DNA of 64,000 bases from Flavobacterium alkalisoli (lineage in GTDB: Bacteria; Bacteroidota; Bacteroidia; Flavobacteriales; Flavobacteriaceae), in assembly GCF_008000935.1 (NCBI RefSeq), contig NZ_CP042831.1, forward strand, positions 930,001 through 994,000, read 5' to 3'. Both the position numbers and the translations under genes were made by a program. Positions within the stretch are counted from its first letter, which is position 1. Each line of letters begins with the position of its first letter. The notes below the pieces were generated by a model. That model saw only the letters and a program-made list of their open reading frames with translations. It was not told where the DNA came from and did no database searches. Positions 16,944 to 25,410 of the stretch are shown here, piece by piece.

Positions 16944-18338
16944 ATGAAGGCTTTTTTTTCTTTAGCATTGCTTGCTACTTCGTCAGTTTTTTCTCAAAAT
17001 TTACCAGTTGACTTATCGTTTGATCAGGGGTCGGGTTTTGATTCTACGTCTGTTATTTCTACACTTTCACAACTTCAAAATGGAAAGATATTTATAGGAG
17101 GGAGTTTTTCCTCTTATAATAATTCTAATGTAGATAACATGGTTTTGTTAAGTGAGGATGGTGTTATAGATACTAACTTTATTTGTAATGATTGCATTAA
17201 TGGTAATGTTACAGCATCTGTAATTCAGTCTGATCAAATTATTCTTGGAGGTACTTTTACAGCTTTTAACGGAGTTGAAAGAAAGTACATTGCCAGAATT
17301 GATGACGACGGTTCGCTTGATGAATCTTTCAACTTGACTACTTCTTTACCTTCTGATGTAGCCTCTGCGAATATAACTCAGTTATCCGTTGTAAATAATA
17401 AGATATATTTATCAGGAGCTTTTTACAATTCTTCTTTTCAGGCAATATTTAATCCTGTTATAAGATTAAATCTCGATGGTAGTATTGATGAATCCTTTCA
17501 ATTTGATCAATCTCTTGATAAAAGACTTGTTACAGCGTTTAGTGTTCAGACTGACGGGAGTGTTGTTTTTGTTAGCAAAACTTCTGGAGTTTTCAAACTT
17601 AATGAAAATGGAAGTATAGATGATACATTTCAGTTTGAGTCTTTATTTCTATCAACACCAAGTGCTATATGTGTTTTACCCGATGGAAAGTTTCTTTTAG
17701 GAGGAAGGTTTGTTAATGAGGCTCAGGAGTCTTTTGTCCTTATGAGATACAATTCAAATGGTTCATTAGACGAGACATTTAATGCTTTTGAGTTTAATTT
17801 TCTAGAGACTTTAGACGGTGTTTTCTCAATAGAAAAGTTTGGGAGTAATTATCTTGCTACAGGTCGTTTTACTGATTATGATGGTGTTGATGACTTTATA
17901 GGGATTAATGCTGACGGAGTTGTTAATTACGAATTTATTGTTGGCGGATTAACATCTTATCCTAATGTTTCAGATACTGCTTACGGTTCAAAGCTATTAG
18001 GTCTTTCTTCAGGAAAAATACTTTTGGCAGGTCAATTTGGTAAAGTTAATAATACCATTTTGCGTAATCTAGTTTGTTTAGATGCGCTAGGTTTAGGGGT
18101 TGCAGGTTTTATTAATGATAATCATTTGTCTGTTTATTATGATGATAATAATTGCAATTTCACTTCATTGTCAGAGATTATTACGACTGTTGAAATCTTT
18201 GATCTTTCCGGCAGATTAGTCGCTTCAGACAATGTTAATTCATACAGGTACAGCTATCAATTAGAAAATAATAGCATACTTTTGTATCGCCTTACAATGA
18301 ATGATGGTAAAATTTATACAGGCAAAATGATTAATTAA
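16944..18338 (+). CDS. Secreted delta-60 repeat protein with T9SS-like C-terminus
   Basis: The 464-residue protein has a signal peptide (MKAFFSLALLATSSVFS). Its body is built of delta-60 repeats: units with LxxDGSIDESF or LNENGSIDDTFQ followed by LPDGKFLLGGRF-type strands, forming a beta-propeller-like fold (about 20-390). The end (IFDLSGRLVASDN...LYRLTMNDGKIYTGKMIN) resembles the type A sorting domain used by the type IX secretion system. The biological role is unknown. The stop codon is followed without a gap by a parS site at 18339, and no terminator lies between it and mnmG. Confidence 0.8.
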   Translation: MKAFFSLALLATSSVFSQNLPVDLSFDQGSGFDSTSVISTLSQLQNGKIFIGGSFSSYNNSNVDNMVLLSEDGVIDTNFICNDCINGNVTASVIQSDQIILGGTFTAFNGVERKYIARIDDDGSLDESFNLTTSLPSDVASANITQLSVVNNKIYLSGAFYNSSFQAIFNPVIRLNLDGSIDESFQFDQSLDKRLVTAFSVQTDGSVVFVSKTSGVFKLNENGSIDDTFQFESLFLSTPSAICVLPDGKFLLGGRFVNEAQESFVLMRYNSNGSLDETFNAFEFNFLETLDGVFSIEKFGSNYLATGRFTDYDGVDDFIGINADGVVNYEFIVGGLTSYPNVSDTAYGSKLLGLSSGKILLAGQFGKVNNTILRNLVCLDALGLGVAGFINDNHLSVYYDDNNCNFTSLSEIITTVEIFDLSGRLVASDNVNSYRYSYQLENNSILLYRLTMNDGKIYTGKMIN

Positions 18339-18354
18339 TGTTTCACGTGAAACA
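18339..18354. other. parS centromere site 1 (exact consensus)
   Basis: TGTTTCACGTGAAACA is a perfect 16 bp palindrome and the canonical ParB-binding parS sequence known from Bacillus and many other phyla. It starts on the base after the stop codon of the delta-60 gene. Confidence 0.9.
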
Positions 18355-18376
18355 TTTTACATGTCAAATCTAGGAG

Positions 18377-18392
18377 CGTTCCACGTGGAACA
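18377..18392. other. parS-like site 2
   Basis: CGTTCCACGTGGAACA has the 14 bp palindromic core GTTCCACGTGGAAC at 18378-18391. It is the symmetric C/G variant of parS and lies 22 bp after site 1. Confidence 0.82.
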
Positions 18393-18420
18393 GTTTTAGT
18401 TTGAAAGAAAAATATATAAA

Positions 18421-18436
18421 CGTTCCACGTGGAACG
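18421..18436. other. parS-like site 3
   Basis: CGTTCCACGTGGAACG is a 16 bp perfect palindrome (core 18422-18435), identical in core to sites 2 and 4. Confidence 0.82.
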
Positions 18437-18462
18437 TTTGAGTGAGGAGAAAATTTTTTAGA

Positions 18463-18478
18463 CGTTCCACGTGGAACA
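18463..18478. other. parS-like site 4
   Basis: CGTTCCACGTGGAACA (core 18464-18477) lies 21 bp before the mnmG ATG. Because it sits in the leader, ParB binding or spreading here could influence mnmG expression. Confidence 0.82.
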
Positions 18479-18498
18479 GAATAGGAGAATATAGAGAA

Positions 18499-20370
18499 AT
18501 GTTTCAGGATGTTTATGATGTAATTGTAGTAGGTGCAGGGCATGCCGGAAGTGAGGCTGCTGCTGCTGCTGCTAATATGGGTTCAAAAACGCTTTTGGTT
18601 ACCATGAGTTTGCAAAACATTGCACAAATGTCTTGTAACCCGGCTATGGGCGGTATAGCAAAAGGCCAAATCGTGCGAGAAATTGATGCTTTGGGCGGAT
18701 ATTCCGGAATTGTGTCAGACAAGACGGCAATCCAGTTCAAGATGCTCAATAAATCAAAGGGGCCTGCTATGTGGAGTCCAAGGGTGCAGAGTGACCGTAT
18801 GCGTTTTGCTGAAGAGTGGAGAACGATGTTGGAACAAACTCCAAATCTTGATTTTTATCAGGAAATGATTTCCGGAATTCTTATTGAGAACGGAAAAGTA
18901 ACAGGGGTGAAAACTTCTCTTGGGATTGAAATCAAAGCTAAGTCGGTTGTGTTAACAAACGGAACCTTTTTAAACGGATTGATTCATATTGGAGAAAAAC
19001 AGTTTGGTGGAGGCAGAGCAGGAGAGGGAGCCTCATATGGTATAACTGAAGATTTAATTAAGGCAGGTTTTGATGCCGGAAGAATGAAAACGGGAACACC
19101 GCCGCGTGTAGATGGTCGTTCTCTTGATTATTCTAAAATGATAGAACAACCGGGAGATGAAAACCCTGATAAGTTTTCATATTCTGATATAACAAGGCCA
19201 TTAACGCATCAGCGTGCCTGTCATATGACGTATACGTCAGAACTGGTTCACGATTTACTTCGTGAAGGCTTTGACCGTTCGCCAATGTTTAACGGAAGGA
19301 TTAAAAGTTTAGGCCCGCGTTACTGTCCTTCTATTGAAGATAAAATTAACCGTTTTGCAGACAAAGACCGTCACCAACTTTTTGTTGAGCCGGAAGGCTG
19401 GAATACGGTAGAGGTTTATGTGAACGGATTTTCTACCTCTTTGCCGGAGGATGTTCAGTTTAAAGCTTTGCGTTCTGTTGCCGGATTTGAGAATGTAAAA
19501 TTCTTCCGCCCGGGTTACGCTATAGAATATGATTATTTTCCGCCTACGCAGTTAAAGCATACGCTTGAAACGAAGGTAGTGGAGAATTTATATTTTGCAG
19601 GACAGATTAACGGAACTACAGGATATGAAGAGGCGGCTTCTCAAGGTTTAATGGCTGGTATTAATGCACACCTTAAAGTACATGATAAAGCACCGTTTGT
19701 TTTAAAACGTAATGAAGCTTATATAGGGGTACTTATAGATGATCTTATTACTAAAGGAACTGAAGAGCCTTACAGGATGTTTACCTCTAGGGCTGAATAC
19801 AGAACTTTGCTTCGTCAGGATAATGCCGATTTCAGGTTAACGCCGTTGTCTTATGAAATTGGTTTAGCTAAAGAAGACCGTTTACGTAAAATGGAGAAGA
19901 AACGTGATGAATCAGATGCGTTTGTAAATTTCTTTAAAGAAACGAGTGTTAAGGTTGCTGAGGCAAATCCTATTTTAGAATCTAAAGGATCAGCACCAAT
20001 TGTACAGCCTGATAAAATGTTTAAAGTTTTTTCCCGTCCGCAATTAGATCTTGAAGATATTCTTAAATTCGAAAAAGTTCAGGAATATATCAAAGAAAAC
20101 AATTTGGACAAGGAAGTTATTGAGCAGGCTGAAATCCAGGTTAAATATTCCGGATATATAGAGAAGGAAAAAAACAATGCCGATAAGCTTAATAGGTTAG
20201 AGGATGTAAAAATCCCTCAGAATTTTGATTACGACAAAATAAAGTCTCTTTCTTATGAAGCGAGAGAAAAAATGAAAAAAATAAGACCGGTTACAATTTC
20301 ACAGGCATCTCGCATTAGTGGAGTGTCTCCAAGTGATGTTTCGGTACTATTAATACACATGGGAAGATAA
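18499..20370 (+). CDS. mnmG: tRNA uridine 5-carboxymethylaminomethyl modification enzyme MnmG (GidA)
   Basis: The 623-residue FAD enzyme acts with MnmE to modify U34 of several tRNAs. The N-terminal dinucleotide motif VVGAGHAGSEAA (GxGxxG at 12-17), the AQMSCNPAMGGIAKG signature, GTPPR and the C-terminal helical domain ending ISGVSPSDVSVLLIHM are all present. The frame stays open back to a GTG at 18442, but that extension translates a parS site. The ATG at 18499 (MFQDVYDVIVVGAG) gives the normal family length. mnmG is an oriC-neighbour gene in many bacteria, which fits the parS sites on both sides of it here. Confidence 0.96.
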   Translation: MFQDVYDVIVVGAGHAGSEAAAAAANMGSKTLLVTMSLQNIAQMSCNPAMGGIAKGQIVREIDALGGYSGIVSDKTAIQFKMLNKSKGPAMWSPRVQSDRMRFAEEWRTMLEQTPNLDFYQEMISGILIENGKVTGVKTSLGIEIKAKSVVLTNGTFLNGLIHIGEKQFGGGRAGEGASYGITEDLIKAGFDAGRMKTGTPPRVDGRSLDYSKMIEQPGDENPDKFSYSDITRPLTHQRACHMTYTSELVHDLLREGFDRSPMFNGRIKSLGPRYCPSIEDKINRFADKDRHQLFVEPEGWNTVEVYVNGFSTSLPEDVQFKALRSVAGFENVKFFRPGYAIEYDYFPPTQLKHTLETKVVENLYFAGQINGTTGYEEAASQGLMAGINAHLKVHDKAPFVLKRNEAYIGVLIDDLITKGTEEPYRMFTSRAEYRTLLRQDNADFRLTPLSYEIGLAKEDRLRKMEKKRDESDAFVNFFKETSVKVAEANPILESKGSAPIVQPDKMFKVFSRPQLDLEDILKFEKVQEYIKENNLDKEVIEQAEIQVKYSGYIEKEKNNADKLNRLEDVKIPQNFDYDKIKSLSYEAREKMKKIRPVTISQASRISGVSPSDVSVLLIHMGR

Positions 20371-20371
20371 T

Positions 20372-20899
20372 ATGAAAAATATGTTTCACGTGGAACGCTA
20401 TAATAAAACCCTTTTTTATAAAGGGTTTTTTCTGTTTTTATTAAGTGTTGTAATTTTATCCTGTAGTACGCCAAGGTATGCAGTTGATGTTTCTGATTAT
20501 GTTTTGCTGGAAGACGGAAAACATGTAATGGGAACTGAAAAAGGGTTAACCGCTTTTCTTTTTCAAAATCAGCCAGCAAAAAAAACTTTTAACGAGTTCT
20601 TAGCAGAAAAGTACAAATTAGGCAAATTCACGGAAATTGAATACTGGACAACTATAGACGGAACTAAGTTTAAAGTAATGCTGTACACACAGGATGAATT
20701 AAACAAATATTTTGACACAACAGATTTTGTTGCATCTAATAGAGTGCCTGAAAATGCTGTGGTAGGATCTCAGGTTAAGTTTTTGGCTATTTCTGTAGTT
20801 AATGAATTTAATGAAGACTGCCTTGCAGATGATTCCCTTTTTAAAAATGTAGTTATAAAATATTTAAAAGACCTTAAAGACCAATACGACAATTTATAA
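20372..20899 (+). CDS. Hypothetical lipoprotein with parS-encoded N-terminus
   Basis: The 175-residue protein has a hydrophobic stretch and a lipobox, SVVILSC, with the lipidated Cys at 31. The first codons encode MKNMFHVERYNKTL, and MFHVER is the translation of a parS site (20382-20397). The mature part is mixed alpha/beta, with one conserved-looking core (FNEFLAEKYKLGKFTEIEYWTT) but no domain I recognise. It begins 1 bp after the mnmG stop and overlaps the next start by 1 bp (TAATG), so it belongs to the mnmG unit. The true start may be the inner ATG at 20381. Confidence 0.7.
   Translation: MKNMFHVERYNKTLFYKGFFLFLLSVVILSCSTPRYAVDVSDYVLLEDGKHVMGTEKGLTAFLFQNQPAKKTFNEFLAEKYKLGKFTEIEYWTTIDGTKFKVMLYTQDELNKYFDTTDFVASNRVPENAVVGSQVKFLAISVVNEFNEDCLADDSLFKNVVIKYLKDLKDQYDNL
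20382..20397. other. parS site 5, inside the lipoprotein coding start
   Basis: TGTTTCACGTGGAACG matches 14 of 16 bases of the exact parS and has an intact CACGTG centre. It encodes FHVE within the signal peptide of the lipoprotein gene and lies about 1.9 kb from site 4, across mnmG. Confidence 0.8.
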
Positions 20900-21753
20900 T
20901 GAACTTTTCTGAAAACAAGGTTTATCTTACTGTAAAAGATTATTCTGTATCGGGTGAAGAATTTCAACTTCTAATTGATGAGGAATTGGAACTGCTTAAA
21001 ACACATCCGCAGCCATCTCTTGAAAATTTAGGGAGTTATTATGAAAGCGATGATTATATTTCCCATACTGACGGAAAACGCTCTCTTTTTGAAAAATTAT
21101 ACCATGTTGTAAAGCAAAAGGCGCTTAGAGATAAAATAAGTATAGTTAATGCCAACCAAACCCAAAAAGGTAAACTTTTAGATATTGGAGCCGGAACCGG
21201 AGATTTTTTAGTAACTGCAAAAAACAGTGGTTGGGAGACTTTAGGAATTGAACCAAGCGAAAAAGCTAAAAAAATTGCGCTTTCTAAAGGAATTTCATTC
21301 AAAAATGATATTAAAGAGATTGAAAATGCCTCTTTTGACGTGGTTACTATGTGGCATGTATTGGAACATGTTCCTGATATTCAGCAACATATAGCAGAAT
21401 TAAAGCGTATTTTGAAGCCTAACGGACTAATAATCATAGCAGTTCCTAATTATAAAAGTTATGATGCAGGATATTATGGTAAATTTTGGGCGGCTTATGA
21501 TGTACCAAGACACCTTTGGCATTTTTCTAAAAAAGCAATAGCACATCTTTTTGCAAAAGAAGATTTAGAAGTAAAAAAAATCCTGCCAATGAAATTTGAC
21601 AGTTTTTATGTAAGTCTGCTTTCCGAAAAATACAAAACCGGAAAAATGAATTTTGTGAACGGATTTTTAATTGGTTTGAGATCTAATGTGAAAGCAGCAC
21701 GCAATTTTGAATACTCATCACATATTTATATCATAAAACAGGCTAAAAATTAA
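20899..21753 (+). CDS. Class I SAM-dependent methyltransferase
   Basis: The 284-residue protein has a Rossmann-type methyltransferase domain (about 85-225). Motif I is LLDIGAGTGDFL, followed by LGIEPSEKAKKIALSKG, the acidic post-I segment, and VVTMWHVLEHVPDIQQHIAELKRILKPNGLIIIAVPN (motifs II-III). The substrate is unknown; a small molecule, lipid or glycan is possible, and the short N-terminal region (1-80) may define specificity. The start overlaps the lipoprotein stop by 1 bp, suggesting translational coupling in the mnmG operon. Only non-coding AT-rich DNA follows for 240 bp. Confidence 0.85.
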   Translation: MNFSENKVYLTVKDYSVSGEEFQLLIDEELELLKTHPQPSLENLGSYYESDDYISHTDGKRSLFEKLYHVVKQKALRDKISIVNANQTQKGKLLDIGAGTGDFLVTAKNSGWETLGIEPSEKAKKIALSKGISFKNDIKEIENASFDVVTMWHVLEHVPDIQQHIAELKRILKPNGLIIIAVPNYKSYDAGYYGKFWAAYDVPRHLWHFSKKAIAHLFAKEDLEVKKILPMKFDSFYVSLLSEKYKTGKMNFVNGFLIGLRSNVKAARNFEYSSHIYIIKQAKN

Positions 21754-21995
21754 ATAAAAGCTGTTTAAGGCTGTTTTGAGTTGTTTAATAAGGAAATACC
21801 TTTCCTTTTTTTAAAACGTTTTTACAAGCGATTTATACAGGTCGATTTTAATATAATACCTTTATAGGAAAGCCATTTCTGCATAAAGAATATTTATAGC
21901 TTAAAAAATGGCAATAATTTTAATAAAAACTTGTTTTTGGAACTTTAGAACGAATTATTACTTTTACCGAAATTTTAAAAATTAAAAGACCGCAA

Positions 21996-22595
21996 ATGAA
22001 AAAATCATTATTAATACTTGGCCTGGCTGTTACACTTTTTTCGTGCAACAAAAATGAAGGAACTGTAACAGAATTTAAAACTGCTTATGTTGACACTCAA
22101 AAGCTAATGGAAGAATCGAAAGAATTAAAAGATCTTGAGTCCAGAAGTAAAGTTAAGCAGGAGGAAATGGGCAGGGAGCTTGATGATAAAGTTCAAAAAC
22201 TTAAACTTGATTATGCAAGTGCACAAAATGAAGCACAGCGTAAAGGTCCTCAATGGGCCCAGCTTAAAGCTCAGGAGTTTCAGAGAAGAGAGCAGGAGAT
22301 TGGTGTGATGCAGGAAACGATGATCAAACAGTTTCAGGAAGAGTTTGGTTCTCAAAGTGATACTATCCGTAAAGCGATGAGAGAATACATTAAAGATTAC
22401 GGTAAGAAGAACGGTTATGATTATATTTATGGTACTGGTGATGCAGTATCTATTATTTATGCAAAAGATGCATATGATATCACTGAAGATATAATCAAAG
22501 CTCTTAATGAAAAGTATAGCGGCAATAAAACTACTATTGAACCAACAGAAGAAAAAGCAGCAACTACAGAGAAAGAAGAGCCTGCAAAAAAATAA
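21996..22595 (+). CDS. OmpH/Skp-like periplasmic chaperone, predicted lipoprotein
   Basis: The 199-residue protein has a lipobox LAVTLFSC (Cys17), unlike the soluble Skp of E. coli. It then has a coiled-coil core (about 35-140: LMEESKELKDLESRSKVKQEEMGRELDDKV) with the typical FQRREQEIGVMQETM segment, ending in an AIYGTG/YAKDAYDIT-type globular part. The C-terminal tail is Glu/Lys/Thr-rich and disordered. OmpH family proteins guard outer-membrane proteins in the periplasm. Membrane anchoring here is inferred from the lipobox. Confidence 0.85.
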   Translation: MKKSLLILGLAVTLFSCNKNEGTVTEFKTAYVDTQKLMEESKELKDLESRSKVKQEEMGRELDDKVQKLKLDYASAQNEAQRKGPQWAQLKAQEFQRREQEIGVMQETMIKQFQEEFGSQSDTIRKAMREYIKDYGKKNGYDYIYGTGDAVSIIYAKDAYDITEDIIKALNEKYSGNKTTIEPTEEKAATTEKEEPAKK

Positions 22596-22613
22596 TAAAA
22601 TTTTATCTTAGTT

Positions 22614-22641
22614 AAAAAGCTCCCTTTATGGGAGCTTTTTT
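22614..22641 (+). terminator. Terminator after the OmpH-like gene
   Basis: The stem GCTCCC (22619-22624) / GGGAGC (22630-22635) is flanked by A5 and a T run. Confidence 0.88.
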
Positions 22642-22694
22642 ATTGTCATAATTTTTAGAATACGTATTTTCGGGAACGAATAATTACACGCCAA

Positions 22695-24971
22695 ATGGAA
22701 AGCTTATCTACAGCAGCAGAGTATACCTTACGCTTTATAAATCAAACTAATAGGTCAATTTTTTTAACAGGTAAGGCCGGTACCGGTAAAACAACCCTGT
22801 TAAAGGAAATTATACGCACTACACACAAAAATGTAGTAGTTGTGGCACCCACAGGTATTGCAGCTCTTAATGCGGGCGGCGTAACTATACATTCCATGTT
22901 TCAGTTGCCATTTGCAGGCTTTATACCCGATAATACTTTACCGCATATAACTGATTCTGTACGCTTTGAGAATAAAGACAGCCTTAGAAGGCACTTTAAA
23001 ATGCGCGGTGATAAGCAGGCGGTAATCAAAAACATGGAACTTCTCGTTATAGACGAAGTTAGTATGCTGCGTGCCGATCTGCTTGACGCTATGGATTTTA
23101 TGCTTCGAAGCGTGCGTCATAAAGATATTCCTTTTGGAGGTGTACAGGTATTGTTTATTGGAGACTTATTACAGCTTCCTCCGGTGGTTAAAAATGAGGA
23201 ATGGGAAGTGTTAAGCCAGTACTACAGAGGTAAGTATTTCTTTCATTCTCATGTGGTTAGCCAAAATCCGCCGCTGTATATTGAGCTTTCAAAAATATAC
23301 AGACAAACTGATGACGACTTTATTTCTATACTTAATAACCTGAGAAACAACGTAATAACACGTGATGACATTGCTGTTTTAAACAATTATGTTGATCCGG
23401 CGTTTGATTTGGAAAAAAATCCGGGTTTTATTACGCTTACTACACACAATGCCAAAGCAGACAGCATTAATGCCAAGGCACTGGATAAGCTTGATGAAAA
23501 GGAATATGTTTTTGAACCTGAAATAGTGGGCGACTTTCCGGAGAAAATATATCCGGTGGAGGAAGAACTTAAGCTTAAGAAAGGGGCTCAGGTAATGTTC
23601 ATTAAAAACGACCTTTCTCCGGATAAGAATTACTTTAACGGAAAGATAGGGGTGATCAAATCGTTATCGGACGAGGAAATATTAGTGCATTTTCCGGAAG
23701 AAGACCTTACCATTGAAGCCGACAAGTACGAGTGGAAGAATGTTCGCTATCACGTTAATGAAAATACTAAGGAAATAGAGGAGGAGGTATTAGGTACTTT
23801 CGTTCATTATCCGTTAAAACTGGCATGGGCTATAACGGTGCACAAAAGCCAGGGATTAACCTTTGACAAGGCTGCGCTTGATGTATCGGGCGTTTTCCTG
23901 CCGGGACAGGCCTATGTCGCTCTTTCGCGTTTACGTTCGTTAAACGGCCTTATTTTGCTTTCTCAGCTACAAATGAATGGTCTTAGTAACGATCTTGATG
24001 TTATGGACTATGCTTCCTCAAAAGTAAAAGAGGAGCAGATGGAGCATTTTCTTCAAAAGGATACGTTACGATTTATTTTTAACTATCTGAAAAACAGCTT
24101 CGATTGGGACGAACTGGTTGATGTGTGGCAGCGCCACAGGCTAACCTATCTGCACGAAGGTAAAAAGTCACTCAAATTCAAATACAGGGAATGGGCTCAT
24201 GAATCGGAAGAAAGGATAAAAAAGATGCACGAGCCGGGGCACAAGTTTATTAGCCAGCTTGCCAAATTGTTTTCCGTGGAACAACCCGATATGAAATTTG
24301 TTGCTGAAAGGGTAGAGGCGGCCTACAATTATTTTTATCCTGTTATGGATAAACTGGTTACGGGTATTCTTCAAAAAATTGAGGAGATAAAAAGACTAAG
24401 AAAGGCAAAAGGTTTTTATGAGGAGCTAAGTGAGTTGGAGGAACTACAAACCTATACTGTAATTAGGCTTATGAAGGCCAAACGCTTAATGGAAGTGGTG
24501 CTTAACGAAGAAGAAATCGTAAAGGAGAATCTTATCACTCCGCAAATACACTCTTACAGGCTTAAAAAGCTGGAAGCTATACGTAAGAATATCAAGGATA
24601 ACCCTATTACCCTGCTGGAAGAGGATACTGAAGATTATGAAACAGAGCGTTATCCGGCCAAAAAGAAAAAGGAACCTAAAAAATCTACGCTGGAAGAAAC
24701 CTTTGAGCTTTGGGAACAAAACCTTAGCATTGCCGAAATTGCAAGGATAAGGAAGCTGACAGAAACCACTGTGTTAAGTCATTTTGCGGGATTAATACAG
24801 ATTGGTAAAATGAGTATTGAAAAAGTATTGCCGGAAGACAAGATTAAAGCACTTGCCGAAGCCTTTAAGGATTTTGACGGAGAATCGCTTACATCGTTAA
24901 AAGAAAAATATGGCGACAACTTTACCTGGGGAGAGTTGCGCCTGTATAAGGCAAGCCTTAAAAACGAATAA
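22695..24971 (+). CDS. PIF1-like superfamily 1 helicase with C-terminal HTH domain
   Basis: The protein has 758 residues. The N-terminal helicase core has Walker A GKAGTGKTT (26-34), APTGIAALNAGGVTIHSMF (motif Ia region), Walker B LLVIDEVSML, a GDLLQLPPV motif and, near 380-405, WAITVHKSQGLTFDKA plus GQAYVALSRL (motifs V-VI). These define the PIF1/RecD2-like AAA helicases. A linker of about 220 residues follows. The end (about 675-750: FELWEQNLSIAEIARIRKLTETTVLSHF) is a helicase-associated helix-turn-helix domain (HTH_40). A role in DNA repair or G-quadruplex unwinding is inferred from the family. It is a single-gene unit with terminators on both sides. Confidence 0.88.
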   Translation: MESLSTAAEYTLRFINQTNRSIFLTGKAGTGKTTLLKEIIRTTHKNVVVVAPTGIAALNAGGVTIHSMFQLPFAGFIPDNTLPHITDSVRFENKDSLRRHFKMRGDKQAVIKNMELLVIDEVSMLRADLLDAMDFMLRSVRHKDIPFGGVQVLFIGDLLQLPPVVKNEEWEVLSQYYRGKYFFHSHVVSQNPPLYIELSKIYRQTDDDFISILNNLRNNVITRDDIAVLNNYVDPAFDLEKNPGFITLTTHNAKADSINAKALDKLDEKEYVFEPEIVGDFPEKIYPVEEELKLKKGAQVMFIKNDLSPDKNYFNGKIGVIKSLSDEEILVHFPEEDLTIEADKYEWKNVRYHVNENTKEIEEEVLGTFVHYPLKLAWAITVHKSQGLTFDKAALDVSGVFLPGQAYVALSRLRSLNGLILLSQLQMNGLSNDLDVMDYASSKVKEEQMEHFLQKDTLRFIFNYLKNSFDWDELVDVWQRHRLTYLHEGKKSLKFKYREWAHESEERIKKMHEPGHKFISQLAKLFSVEQPDMKFVAERVEAAYNYFYPVMDKLVTGILQKIEEIKRLRKAKGFYEELSELEELQTYTVIRLMKAKRLMEVVLNEEEIVKENLITPQIHSYRLKKLEAIRKNIKDNPITLLEEDTEDYETERYPAKKKKEPKKSTLEETFELWEQNLSIAEIARIRKLTETTVLSHFAGLIQIGKMSIEKVLPEDKIKALAEAFKDFDGESLTSLKEKYGDNFTWGELRLYKASLKNE

Positions 24972-24975
24972 AAAG

Positions 24976-24997
24976 AAAGCCCCAATAAGGGGCTTTT
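24976..24997. terminator. Terminator after the PIF1-like helicase gene
   Basis: AAGCCCC (24977-24983) pairs with GGGGCTT (24989-24995) with a 5 nt loop, between convergent genes. The T tail is short. Confidence 0.8.
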
Positions 24998-25022
24998 ATA
25001 TTAATAATTAAAATTCTAAATA

Positions 25023-25406
25023 CTATAGCCAGCTTAAAAGCAGTACTGTGGGAATGAAATATATTACGATAGTTCTTGCCCCATCATAATCTTTAGCCAT
25101 ACGCTGGCCTAAAAGAAGAAGCAACAATGTAATAGATGATAAAACGGCTGCATAATATGCAAATTGCGTTGCTGTTCCGCCTTTCATTAGCATTTCTATA
25201 ATACCTATTACGGCAAAAGCCCCAGCAACTACCTCAAGTACAAGTACTAAAAGTAAAGCAGCCGGAACCTGGTTTTTAATAGCGCTTTGGGCAAAATGTC
25301 CTTTAAGCCATTCCACATTACCTTTCCAGTCGGTTACTTTATCATAGCCTGACTGAATGAAAGTGATGGCGAGAAATGCAAGAATGATAATAATAGCTGG
25401 TGTCAT
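25023..25406 (-). CDS. DoxX family membrane protein
   Basis: The 127-residue protein has four hydrophobic segments. The IQSGYDKVTDWKGNVEWLKGHF loop after TM1 matches the DoxX/SURF4-like family of small inner-membrane proteins, often linked to quinone or redox stress, although the function is poorly defined. It lies 4 bp downstream of holB on the same strand and is probably co-transcribed. No redox cysteines are visible. Confidence 0.85.
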   Translation of the reverse strand: MTPAIIIILAFLAITFIQSGYDKVTDWKGNVEWLKGHFAQSAIKNQVPAALLLVLVLEVVAGAFAVIGIIEMLMKGGTATQFAYYAAVLSSITLLLLLLGQRMAKDYDGARTIVIYFIPTVLLLSWL

Positions 25407-25410
25407 AATT

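Noticed and set aside
18339..18478. The GTTCCACGTGGAAC palindromes as insertion-sequence ends or phage operators
   Set aside because: They match the parS consensus closely, there is no transposase or phage gene nearby, and the copies flank the core gene mnmG.
18442..18498. Nineteen-codon N-terminal extension of mnmG
   Set aside because: It translates a parS site and is not needed for the normal MnmG length. The ATG at 18499 fits.
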